This document shows positions 27,177 through 35,389 of a stretch of DNA of 64,000 nucleotides, piece by piece; the stretch's first letter is position 1; each line of letters begins with the position of its first letter. The stretch spans positions 1-64,000 of the forward strand of contig NZ_ANFX01000014.1 of the NCBI RefSeq assembly GCF_000331285.1. The letters run 5' to 3'. A model generated the notes under the pieces. That model was not told the DNA's origin, searched no databases, and saw only the letters and a list, made by a program, of their open reading frames with translations. A program made the translations under genes and the position numbers. Origin of the DNA: Porphyrobacter sp. AAP82 (GTDB lineage Bacteria > Pseudomonadota > Alphaproteobacteria > Sphingomonadales > Sphingomonadaceae).

Positions 27177-27389
27177 CTACGTGATATCTCCGATGCGCTC
27201 CGCGATGGGCGGGCGGCCGCGGCGGGCTGGCGCAGCGCGGGCCACCTTGACCCCGCGCCGCGCCAGCGCTTCGCGCAGCAGCACCTCGATCTCGGCGTTC
27301 ACGCTGCGCAGCTCGGTATCGGCGAGCCGCTGGACCGCATCGTGAAGCGCCGGATCGAGGCGCAGGGGAAAGGCCTTCTTCGCGCTCAT
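27177..27389 (-). CDS. Arc/ribbon-helix-helix DNA-binding protein
   Basis: The start at 27389 (MSAKKAFPLRLDPALHDAVQRLA) gives 70 residues with the ribbon-helix-helix layout: beta-strand FPLRLD, helix HDAVQRLADTE, then RSVNAEIEVLLREALARRG. It resembles Arc-like and HicB-type antitoxin folds, but no toxin gene accompanies it. It begins 10 bases after the SPFH stop on the same strand and so is probably its operon partner. The AT-rich inverted repeats upstream of the SPFH gene are natural autoregulatory operators. Confidence 0.8.
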   Translation of the reverse strand: MSAKKAFPLRLDPALHDAVQRLADTELRSVNAEIEVLLREALARRGVKVARAAPARRGRPPIAERIGDIT

Positions 27390-27399
27390 GGCATGGCCG

Positions 27400-28305
27400 T
27401 CAGTAGAGCGACCCTGCATTGACCACCGGCGTGGTGTCGCGTTCGGAGCACAGCACCACCATCAGGTTCGAGACCATCGCCGCCTTGCGCTCGTCATCGA
27501 GCTGGACCACGTCCTTCTCGCTGAGCTGGGTCAGCGCGAGTTCGACCATCGTCACTGCACCTTCGACCAGCTTGGCGCGCGCGGCGATCACCGCTTCGGC
27601 CTGCTGGCGGCGCAGCATCGCACCGGCGATCTCGGGCGCGTAGGCAAGGTGGGTCAGGCCGCACTCGTCGACCGTGATCCCGGCGACCGAGAGCCGCTCG
27701 ATCAGCGCAAGGCGCAGTTCGGCCCCCACTTCCTCGTGGTTGCCGCGCAGTGTCACCTCGAGATGCTCGATATCGTCATAAGGATAGCGCGAGCCGATCG
27801 CGCGGACCGCCGCTTCCATCTGGGCGGTGACGAATTCGCGGTAATCGTCGACATCGAACAGCGCCTGCGCGGTGTCGGTGACGCGCCAGACGACCTGGGC
27901 CGCCATCTCGATCGGGTTGCCGCGCGAATCGTTGACCTTGATCTTTTCGCTGATCACGTTGTTGGCACGCACCGCGATCTTCTTGCGGGCAAGCCACGGC
28001 AGCACCCAGCGCAGGCCCTCGTTGCGGTCGGTGCCCTTGTAGGCGCCGAACAGCTGGATCGCGGCGGCTTCGTTGGGGTTGATCATGTAGAAGCCGGTCA
28101 GGCAGAACAGGCTGAAAAAGCCCGTCACCAGCGCGCCGATCAACCGCAGCCCGTGCGGCGGGCCATCGCCGGCAACGGCTCCGATGAACAGCCACACGGC
28201 CAGCGCCGCCAGCACGAGGCTGAGCATGAGCATGACATAGCCGCTCTGGGTGGAAGCCGGATACTCGCGGCTGCGGTTCAGGGCAGGGGTTTCAGTAGAG
28301 GACAT
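27400..28305 (-). CDS. SPFH (band 7/stomatin-like) membrane protein
   Basis: The 301-residue protein has two N-terminal membrane helices (about residues 22-46 and 53-72) followed by the SPFH domain: [20 protein letters not shown], then [19 protein letters not shown] and the [17 protein letters not shown] block. A coiled-coil region containing [20 protein letters not shown] closes it. SPFH proteins form ring-like scaffolds in the inner membrane, often controlling proteases or stress responses. The SPFH plus RHH pair recurs in bacteria, as I recall; its role is unknown. Confidence 0.9.
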   Translation of the reverse strand: MSSTETPALNRSREYPASTQSGYVMLMLSLVLAALAVWLFIGAVAGDGPPHGLRLIGALVTGFFSLFCLTGFYMINPNEAAAIQLFGAYKGTDRNEGLRWVLPWLARKKIAVRANNVISEKIKVNDSRGNPIEMAAQVVWRVTDTAQALFDVDDYREFVTAQMEAAVRAIGSRYPYDDIEHLEVTLRGNHEEVGAELRLALIERLSVAGITVDECGLTHLAYAPEIAGAMLRRQQAEAVIAARAKLVEGAVTMVELALTQLSEKDVVQLDDERKAAMVSNLMVVLCSERDTTPVVNAGSLY

Positions 28306-28320
28306 GACGATACTCCATTT

Positions 28321-28352
28321 CCCGATATAATCGGGATATTATTTTTATATCG
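28321..28352 (-). promoter_or_regulatory. Nested inverted repeats in the SPFH-RHH promoter
   Basis: CCCGAT-ATA-ATCGGG (28321-28335) is a perfect repeat, and CGATATAA (28323-28330) pairs with TTATATCG (28345-28352). The stretch is markedly AT-rich and lies 16-47 bases upstream of the SPFH start. This is the position expected for an autoregulated ribbon-helix-helix operon. Confidence 0.6.
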
Positions 28353-28483
28353 TGGATTAGTTTCGTCAAGCCGATTTTGCACAAAGCCGCGGCATCCTGC
28401 CCGTGCATGACCGCTTGGCGCGCGGGGCCTTTCGGTTATAGCTGGCGCGTTACACGGCATTGACGCGCGAAGGGGGCGGTTCG

Positions 28484-30457
28484 ATGGACAGCGGCGAGAA
28501 CACGGCTCCGGGCACTGCCCCGCTGCTGTTCGTCAGCTATTCGCGCACCGATCTGCCGCGCGCCGAGCCCGTCATCGCGCTGCTCGAAAAGGCGGGCTTC
28601 GCGGTGTGGTGGGACGGGCGCCTCGAAGGGGGCGAGAATTACCTCCAGACCACCGAGACGGCGCTCGAGAACGCGGCCTGCGTGGTGGTGCTGTGGTCGG
28701 CAACTTCGGTCGCCTCGCACTGGGTGCGCGACGAGGCGCAGCGCGGGCGCGAGCGCGGGTGTCTGGTGCCGCTGACGATTGATGGCACCATGGCGCCATT
28801 GGGCTTCCGTCAGTTCCAGCTGCTCGACATCAGCGGCTGGGATGGCCGTGCGGACAGCGCCGAGGCGGCGCGTATCCTGGTGGCGGTGCGCGCGCGGCTG
28901 GGCGGGGAGGCAACGCCGCAGGTGCCCGGAACCGCCGCATCGCCGCCGGTCACGCCGCCCCGGGTGCCCGAAACGCCTGGGTTGTCGCGCCGCACGCTGA
29001 TGATCGGGGGCCTTGGCGGGGCGGCGGCGGGGCTGTTGGGCGCATGGCGGTTCGGGCTGCTGGGCAGCCCGGCCTCGGCGGCGACCTCGATGGTGGTGAT
29101 GCCGTTTGCCAACGAGACCGGGGACCCGGACAAGAAGTTCTTCTCAGATGGCCTCGCGCGCGAGCTGCGCACCATCCTGTCGCGCAACCCCCGCCTCAAG
29201 GTCGCCGCGCCCACCTCCTCCAGCGCGATCGCGGACGAGGACGATTTCGAGATCGGCCGCAAACTGGGCGTCGGCAGCATTTTGCGCGGCAGCGTCCAGC
29301 GCGACAATGCGCGGGTCCGCGTCACGGCCGAGCTGGTCGAGATCCAGGGCGGGCTGGTGCGCTGGGCGGAAACCTACGACCGCGCGCTCGAAAGCATCTT
29401 CGCGCTGCAATCCGAAATCGCCGAAACCGTGGCCCTGTCGCTGGTCGCCGAGGTGGCGGGCGATGCCGAGGCGAAGGAGGCGGCCGCTGCGCAGGGCGAT
29501 ATCGGCGGCACGCAGTCGGTCGCCGCCTACGAGGCCTTCCTGCGCGGTCTTGCGCTCTACGACGTGTCGGCGGGCGAGGAGACCGACCGCGCCGCGCTTG
29601 CCCAGTTCGAGAAGGCCGCCGCCGAGGATCCGGGCTATGCTGCCGCCCACGCCTGGCGCTCGACCATGCTCGCCGCGATCGCCAATAATGTCGCGAGCGC
29701 GCAGGGCGAATCCCGCCAGCTGTTCGATGCCGCGGTCGCCGCCGCCGAAAAGGCGATCGCCATCGAGAAGCGGCTCGCGCGTGGCCATCTGGCATTGGGC
29801 TTTGCGCTCAACAACGGGCGGCTCGACCGCACGGGGGCAGCGCCCCATTACCGCGCTGCCGAAACGCTTGCGCCCGGCGATGCCGATGTGCTGCGCGCGG
29901 TCGCGAGCTTCCATGCCTATGGCGCCGATCTCGCGCTGGCGGGCAAGATGATCGACACCGTGCTCGAGCTCGATCCGTTGAACGCCCGGGCCTTCCGGTC
30001 GGCGGGCTATGTCGCGCTGTTCGCCCGCGATTATCCGGCGGTGGTGCGCCGGATGGAACGTGCGCTGGCATTGAACCCGAGCCTTGCGAGCGCGCAGTTC
30101 GGGATTGCGGTCGCGCGGCTGATGCAGGGCGATGCGGCGGGCGCGCTCGCGGCGGCCAAGGCCGAACAGGGCGCCGCCTATTCGGTCAGCCTCATCGCCA
30201 TCGCCAAGCACCGGCTGGGCGATGCGGCGGGATCGGACGAGGCGCTCGCCAACCTGGCCGCGGTGTTCGACGATTCCGACTACCAGCAGGCCGAGGTCCA
30301 CGCCCAGCGCGGCGATATTCCCGTAGCGCTCGCCAAGCTCGAGGAGGCTTATGCCAAGCGCGATCCCGGCCTCTTGTGGCTGCGCAACGATCCGCTGCTC
30401 GATCCCTTGCGTGCCGAGTCGCGGTTCAAGGAATTGCTTTCGCGCCTCGGGTCATGA
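28484..30457 (+). CDS. TIR domain - membrane helix - TolB-like - TPR protein (657 aa)
   Basis: Residues 13-140 form a TIR domain (LLFVSYSRTD; WWDGRLEGGENY; VVVLWSATSVASHWVRDE). Glu84 in VRDEAQ is where NAD-cleaving TIR enzymes carry their catalytic Glu. A Pro-rich linker leads to one membrane helix (about 172-190), then a TolB/FlgO-like domain (MVVMPFANETGD, LGVGSILRGSVQ, residues 203-320) and TPR-like repeats to the end. TIR is expected in the cytoplasm and TPRs in the periplasm. The ATG at 28484 is preferred over a TTG at 28460. It may sense envelope events and signal via NAD-derived nucleotides; this is inference. Confidence 0.85.
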   Translation: MDSGENTAPGTAPLLFVSYSRTDLPRAEPVIALLEKAGFAVWWDGRLEGGENYLQTTETALENAACVVVLWSATSVASHWVRDEAQRGRERGCLVPLTIDGTMAPLGFRQFQLLDISGWDGRADSAEAARILVAVRARLGGEATPQVPGTAASPPVTPPRVPETPGLSRRTLMIGGLGGAAAGLLGAWRFGLLGSPASAATSMVVMPFANETGDPDKKFFSDGLARELRTILSRNPRLKVAAPTSSSAIADEDDFEIGRKLGVGSILRGSVQRDNARVRVTAELVEIQGGLVRWAETYDRALESIFALQSEIAETVALSLVAEVAGDAEAKEAAAAQGDIGGTQSVAAYEAFLRGLALYDVSAGEETDRAALAQFEKAAAEDPGYAAAHAWRSTMLAAIANNVASAQGESRQLFDAAVAAAEKAIAIEKRLARGHLALGFALNNGRLDRTGAAPHYRAAETLAPGDADVLRAVASFHAYGADLALAGKMIDTVLELDPLNARAFRSAGYVALFARDYPAVVRRMERALALNPSLASAQFGIAVARLMQGDAAGALAAAKAEQGAAYSVSLIAIAKHRLGDAAGSDEALANLAAVFDDSDYQQAEVHAQRGDIPVALAKLEEAYAKRDPGLLWLRNDPLLDPLRAESRFKELLSRLGS

Positions 30458-30508
30458 TAGCCCTTGTCGCGACGCCCGATCAGGGGCGTGCTTGAGGGGG
30501 TTTGTACC

Positions 30509-30751
30509 ATGAAGACAATCGTGACTTTTGCTGTGGCCACCGGCGCTGCGCTGGCGCTGTCGGCGTGCGGTGCCAAGGAAGAAGAGGCTCCCGCAGCCGA
30601 GCCCACCGCCGAGGAAATGATGGCGCCCGTCGATGCCGGCACCCCGGCCGCCGACGCGACCGACGAAGCGGCCGCTGCTGCCGAAGGTCAGGAAGGCACC
30701 GCCAACCCGATCGGCCCGGGCGCTGCTGCACCGGAAGCCGGCGCGCAGTAA
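30509..30751 (+). CDS. Small acidic lipoprotein (80 aa)
   Basis: The signal MKTIVTFAVATGAALALSACG has a lipobox ending at Cys20. The remaining 60 residues are Ala/Glu/Pro-rich with no fold evident (EEEAPAAEPTAEEMM). It starts 51 bases after the TIR-TPR gene on the same strand and may be cotranscribed. Similar tiny acidic lipoproteins are common in sphingomonads without assigned function. The 3' end is shared with a large convergent hairpin. Confidence 0.7.
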   Translation: MKTIVTFAVATGAALALSACGAKEEEAPAAEPTAEEMMAPVDAGTPAADATDEAAAAAEGQEGTANPIGPGAAAPEAGAQ

Positions 30752-30768
30752 AGCCGCCACGCCAGTCC

Positions 30769-30816
30769 GGCCCTGCGCGGGGGGATGCGATCACGGCTCC
30801 CCCCCCGCGCAGGGCC
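30769..30816. terminator. Long bidirectional hairpin between convergent genes
   Basis: GGCCCTGCGCGGGGGGA and TCCCCCCCCGCGCAGGGCC form a near-perfect 17-19-bp stem with a 12-base loop. It lies 17 bases after the lipoprotein stop and 14 bases beyond the protease stop, so it can end both convergent transcripts. Confidence 0.75.
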
Positions 30817-30830
30817 CTTGGTTTGTGCGC

Positions 30831-33263
30831 TCAGCGCGCCTGCGTTTGCGGCGCGCCCTGCCGGAAGCCCGGCAGATTGTCCCGCAGCCATTGCTGCACC
30901 GCCGGATGGCCGATGCGGATATAGCGGCTCGGGATGCCGGTGGTGCTGCACTGCTCGCCGCTGCTGACCACGCCGATCAGGGTCGGCACGCCCTGCCGGT
31001 CCTCGTAGGTCACGAGCGGCCCGCCGCTGTCGCCCGTGCAGGCCTGTTCGCGCTTCGGGCCCATCGCGCAGAGCACCGAATCCTTGCGCCAGTCACGATA
31101 GGCGGTGCGGCCCGTGCAGGTCGCGGCATCTTCGAGCTCGAGCCTGACGCCCTGCAAGACCTTCGCCGGAGCGGGATCGTCCAGCGCCTGGCGTCCCCAC
31201 CCGAAGGCGTAGACCGGGGCCTTGGCCCGCACCGGCCGTTCCTGCGGCGAGCGCCGGTCGACAGTGATGCGCCGCGCGCCGAACCCAAAATCGCCCCGTG
31301 TCCCGCGCGCGGGATCGTACTGGACCAGCGCGATATCGAACTGGAAGGTCGCGGGCGAGAAGTCGGGGTGCCGGATCACCTTGAGGATCGGATAGGTGTT
31401 GCCTTCGGGCGCATCGGGCCGGATCACGCCGAGCCGGATGCGGTAATCGTGCTCCTCGATCCTGACGCCGAGGTCATAGGTGCAATGTGCGGCGGTGATG
31501 ATCCATCCGGTCGCCACCACCGACCCGCCGCAGGCTGCGCGGTAGCCGATCCGCTGCTGCCCGAGCACCTCGGGCCGCCACAGCAACGCCTGGAAGGGTG
31601 CCAGCTCAACCCTGTTGACCGTGAAGCCGCCGATCGCCTGCGAGATGCCGAGGCAGGCCCCGTCGGCATATTCCACCCCCTCCCAGACCACCGCCGACGT
31701 GGTGCAGGTGCGCCGCCGGAAGTCGTCGACCTCGGCCTGGACCGCCATCATCTGCGCCGCCCCGATCGCTTCGGGAAGGGCATCCGGCGGTGTCAGATTG
31801 GTGGCTAGCACCACCGGCACGGCGGGGTCATCTTCCTCGCGCATGGCGATCTCGTCGCAGGCCGCGCGGTCACCGGCATCGCAGCTTTCGGCTGTAAGCG
31901 CGAGCGCGCGGGGGATATCCTGCGCCAGCACCTTCCCCTCGCCGAGCGCCGTGGCAAGCGTGATGCAGGCCTCGCCCACCCCGGCGGCGCAGGCGCGCGA
32001 GAGATAGGCGTCGATCCTGATCGCGGTCTCGGAGTCGGTCTCGGATCCGGGCGCTTCGATCAGCAGGCGGCCCGCCGGCAAGCACCCCGCGATCTCTCCC
32101 ACATCGCAGGCCTTCCCGAGCAGCGCGGCGGCGCGGGGCTGGTCCTCGAAAGGACCCTCGTCCTCGGCCATCCACGTGCCGAGCGTGACGCAGGCGCGCT
32201 GGTCGCCCGCCTCGCAGGCGGCGCCGACGGCGGGCGCCGCGCGCAGGTCCGCCGCGGTAGCGCAGGCGCTCGGGTAATCCGGACAGGCGCGGTCATAGAA
32301 CCCGGCCGCCGCCAGCCGCCCCGCCTCGCCGCTACGGCCCGCGGCGCGGCCTGCGAACAGGCAGGCCATCGTGTCCCCGGCGATGCAGCCGAGGCCGTGA
32401 TATTCGGCAAAGCGCGGATCGGCCGGGCCTGCGCTGTCGCGGACCTTGCCCGCCGCAATGTTGCAGGAGCGCGCGTCTCCCGCGCGGCACTGCCGGTCGA
32501 GCAGCGCGGCGGCGCGGGCAGTGTCTGCCGGGCTGTCGGTAGAGCGGCCCAGCCACCAGGCAAGCGCCACACAGGCATCGGCGTTGCCGGCCTCACACAG
32601 GCGATCGAGCAGCCCGCGGCCCTCGGCGCGGCTGGCGGGATCGCCGTCGCTCTCCGCGAGCCGCCCGCCGAGATCGACGCAGACTGGCGACATCCCGCGC
32701 GCACAGGCATCGCGTCGCAGCGCCATCGCGTCGGCCCGGCCGAGCCCTTCGTAAAAACCGGATTCGATATGGCCGGCCTGCTTGAGGCACCCGTCGCTCG
32801 ATCCAAGGACGCACGCGCGGGCGGTAAAGACCAGTTCTTCGGCGCGCGCGGCGTCGGTATCGAAGGCGCCGCCCAGCAATTCCGCCAGCAGGTAGCACCC
32901 GCCCCCTTCGGCCCCGTTGCATGCCCTGCGCAGCACGAGTTCGGCGACCGGGCGGTTGAGCGGGCGGCCCGTGCCTTGCAGGAAGGCCTCGCCCAACGCA
33001 GTGCAGGCCGCCATGTCCGCCGCAGCGCAGCCGGCCTCGGCGGCATCGGCAGCGGCGGCATCGCGGGCGATCTGTTCGGCCGGACGGGTTTCGAAATACC
33101 CGGCGCTGTAGGCGAGCCGGTTGGTGTACGCATAGGGCGGCGCGCCCGGTCCGTCGGCCTGCGCAGGGGCGGCGGAAAGCCACGCTGCGAACAGCGCCGC
33201 CATGCCCATCGCCAGCTTCCCGTACATCGCCCACAGCTCCCCCAGCAACCGTGTGCGATTCAT
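30831..33263 (-). CDS. Secreted Sel1-repeat/trypsin-like serine protease
   Basis: The product is about 810 residues. The N terminus carries a signal peptide (KLAMGMAALFAAWLSAAPAQA); a start at 33227 is also possible. Residues 60-520 are Sel1-like repeats with paired cysteines (ACxxGDxxACxxLG form, as in CEAGDQRACVTLG), like disulfide-stapled Hcp proteins. The C-terminal 250 residues are a trypsin-like domain: ITAAHC (His near 592), DIALVQYD (Asp near 644) and CTGDSGGPLV (Ser near 744). The triad is intact, so it should be an active periplasmic or secreted protease. It is divergent from the SLOG-membrane gene, 131 bases away. Confidence 0.88.
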   Translation of the reverse strand: MNRTRLLGELWAMYGKLAMGMAALFAAWLSAAPAQADGPGAPPYAYTNRLAYSAGYFETRPAEQIARDAAAADAAEAGCAAADMAACTALGEAFLQGTGRPLNRPVAELVLRRACNGAEGGGCYLLAELLGGAFDTDAARAEELVFTARACVLGSSDGCLKQAGHIESGFYEGLGRADAMALRRDACARGMSPVCVDLGGRLAESDGDPASRAEGRGLLDRLCEAGNADACVALAWWLGRSTDSPADTARAAALLDRQCRAGDARSCNIAAGKVRDSAGPADPRFAEYHGLGCIAGDTMACLFAGRAAGRSGEAGRLAAAGFYDRACPDYPSACATAADLRAAPAVGAACEAGDQRACVTLGTWMAEDEGPFEDQPRAAALLGKACDVGEIAGCLPAGRLLIEAPGSETDSETAIRIDAYLSRACAAGVGEACITLATALGEGKVLAQDIPRALALTAESCDAGDRAACDEIAMREEDDPAVPVVLATNLTPPDALPEAIGAAQMMAVQAEVDDFRRRTCTTSAVVWEGVEYADGACLGISQAIGGFTVNRVELAPFQALLWRPEVLGQQRIGYRAACGGSVVATGWIITAAHCTYDLGVRIEEHDYRIRLGVIRPDAPEGNTYPILKVIRHPDFSPATFQFDIALVQYDPARGTRGDFGFGARRITVDRRSPQERPVRAKAPVYAFGWGRQALDDPAPAKVLQGVRLELEDAATCTGRTAYRDWRKDSVLCAMGPKREQACTGDSGGPLVTYEDRQGVPTLIGVVSSGEQCSTTGIPSRYIRIGHPAVQQWLRDNLPGFRQGAPQTQAR

Positions 33264-33394
33264 GCGCTTTTTGCCCGCGCGCGTCAAACCTTGGGCCTTG
33301 GCACGCTTCGCGCTTGTAAGCATGTGGGGGCTGCGATTAAGCACGCTGGCAAGGCCCGCTGCCCGGCGGCACGGGCGCGCTCGACAGGGGAGCA

Positions 33395-35383
33395 TTGCGC
33401 GTCCCGACAACAGCCAGCCTGCCCGCGCCGATCCGGTCCAGCTGGCTGCCGCATCTGGCGCTGGGGATCACCGGCCACCGCGCCGCCAACCCCGCCTACT
33501 CCGCCCATGCCGCCGCGATTGCCGCCGCTCTCGAAGCGCTGTTCGCGCGGATCGATGCGATCTGCATGGGCCTGCCGGGGATGCGCGGCCCGGTGCGGCT
33601 GCACAGCCTGCTGGTCGACGGCACCGATCAGGTCGCAGGCGCGCTTGCCCTTGCGCGCGGCTGGGATCTTGCCGTCCCGCTGCCCTTCGGCGCCGCGCTC
33701 AACTGCGCGATCAACGCCCATCCCGACACCCTTGCCGACATGGACGCACTGCTCGCCGGAGGAAGCGCGGCCAGTCCCGCGGTCGAGGCCAAGGCCGCCG
33801 CGATCCGCACCATCACCGCGCGTGCCGCCCTGTTCGAGCTCGCCGATCGCGATGCCGAGATCGCGGCGCTGTGGCGCGCACATCTCGCCGCCCCCGTTGA
33901 CCGCGCCGCCGCGCGCGCTTTCGAAGCGCTGGTCTCGGACAATGTCGCGCTCGCAGGGCGGGTGATGATCGAGCACACCGACCTTGTCGTTGCGGTATGG
34001 GACGGCAAGGTCGCCAACCTTCCCGGCGGCACCGGCCACACGGTTGCCGAGGCATTGAAGCTTGGCGCGCCTGTGCTGCTGATCGATCCCGCCCAGCCCA
34101 ATACCTGGCGCATCCTCGGCCGGTCCGAGGAGCTCGGCATGCCCGCCGATCCTGCCGCCACGCCCGATTTCGCCCGGCTCGAGGCGATCATCCGCGCCGC
34201 GGTGGTGGTCGAAGGCTGGAGCCCGGGACAGCTCGGCAAGGAACAGTGGCGGGCCAATTCCGCCCGCGCCTTCGGGCTCTATCGCCGGATCGAGCGGGTG
34301 TTCGGCGGCGGCGGCCATGCGCTCGGCTCGATGACCGTCACCTACGAGGCCCCCGAGGCGATCGTCACCGGCAGCGGGGCCGAAGTGGTCGCCGCGGCCG
34401 CAGCGATGCCGGGCGGCGATCCGGCGGTCGTGCGCGAGCTTGCCGAAGACGTGCTCCCGCTGTTCGCCTGGTCCGACGGGATCGCCAGCCGCCTTGCCGA
34501 TGCCTACCGGTCGGGGATGTGCGTCAACTTCGTGCTGGCGACGCTCGCGGTGATGGTCGGCATTCTCTATCTCCCGGCCGGGATGAAGGAGAGCAAGTGG
34601 GGCTTTGCTGCGGTCGAATTGTTGCTGCTGGGCGGGATCCTCGCGCTGACGGCGGCGGGATCGCGGCTGGCGTGGCACGGACGGTGGTTCGCGATGCGGC
34701 GCGTTGCCGAATATCTTCGTCACGCGCCCGCGCTGCTCCTGATGGGCGTGGCGCGGCCGACGGGGCGCTGGCCCAGAGCGGGGCGCGCCGCGGGCGCAGG
34801 GGCCGAATGGCCCGAACATTTCGCCCGCCACGCGCTGCGCGATGTCGGCCTGCCGCGGGTTGCGGCAACGCCCGCCTATCTGCGCGCCGGGCTCGAGCGG
34901 ATCGTGCTCCCCCATGTCGTCTCGCAGCGCGCCTATCACATGCACAAGGCGCACAAGCTGGAGACCGTGCACCACCGGATCGACAAGGTTGCCGAAGCCT
35001 GCTTCGCGTTCGCGGTGCTCTCGGTGCTATCCTACCTCGGGCTGAAGGGAGCGGGCGCGCTCGGGGTGATCGACAAGCACATCGCGGGCGATCTGTCGCC
35101 GGTGTTCACCTTCCTCGGCGTCGCCTTCCCGACGCTCGGCGCGAACCTTTCGGGGATCCGCTACTTCGCCGATTTCGAGCGCTTCGGGGCGATCTCGCAT
35201 GTCGCGGCCGAAAAGCTGCGCGAGATCGAGGAGCGCATCGGCCTGTTGCTGTCAGGCGCGCCGCAGGCGCTCACCTATGCCGCCGCCGCCGATCTGATCC
35301 ACGCGCTCGATGAAGCCGTGGTCGAGGAGATTGCGAGCTGGCAGTCGGTGTTCGGCGCCAAGCACCTCGCGCTGCCCGCCTAG
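33395..35383 (+). CDS. SLOG-type nucleotide-binding domain with four membrane helices
   Basis: A TTG start at 33395 gives 662 residues; no in-frame ATG/GTG lies between it and the upstream stop at 33338. Residues 20-235 look like a SLOG (LOG/YpsA/TRPM-type) Rossmann domain: ALGITGHRA, LLVDGTDQVAGALALARGW, DLVVAVWDG and the GGTGHTVAEAL loop. Two hydrophobic helix pairs follow (about 375-394/402-425 and 534-550/568-585), like SLATT-type membrane effectors. SLOG domains bind NAD-derived and related nucleotides. The family label is by motif only; the nearby TIR protein makes a signal-effector link attractive. Confidence 0.72.
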   Translation: MRVPTTASLPAPIRSSWLPHLALGITGHRAANPAYSAHAAAIAAALEALFARIDAICMGLPGMRGPVRLHSLLVDGTDQVAGALALARGWDLAVPLPFGAALNCAINAHPDTLADMDALLAGGSAASPAVEAKAAAIRTITARAALFELADRDAEIAALWRAHLAAPVDRAAARAFEALVSDNVALAGRVMIEHTDLVVAVWDGKVANLPGGTGHTVAEALKLGAPVLLIDPAQPNTWRILGRSEELGMPADPAATPDFARLEAIIRAAVVVEGWSPGQLGKEQWRANSARAFGLYRRIERVFGGGGHALGSMTVTYEAPEAIVTGSGAEVVAAAAAMPGGDPAVVRELAEDVLPLFAWSDGIASRLADAYRSGMCVNFVLATLAVMVGILYLPAGMKESKWGFAAVELLLLGGILALTAAGSRLAWHGRWFAMRRVAEYLRHAPALLLMGVARPTGRWPRAGRAAGAGAEWPEHFARHALRDVGLPRVAATPAYLRAGLERIVLPHVVSQRAYHMHKAHKLETVHHRIDKVAEACFAFAVLSVLSYLGLKGAGALGVIDKHIAGDLSPVFTFLGVAFPTLGANLSGIRYFADFERFGAISHVAAEKLREIEERIGLLLSGAPQALTYAAAADLIHALDEAVVEEIASWQSVFGAKHLALPA

Positions 35384-35389
35384 CCTAGC

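Noticed and set aside
27177..28305. Toxin-antitoxin pair
   Set aside because: The RHH protein resembles an antitoxin, but its partner is an SPFH membrane protein, not a known toxin fold; recorded as SPFH-RHH operon instead.
33395..35383. Classic Thoeris ThsA
   Set aside because: No SIR2 domain is present and the TIR protein is of a different architecture; only the TIR/SLOG logic is similar.
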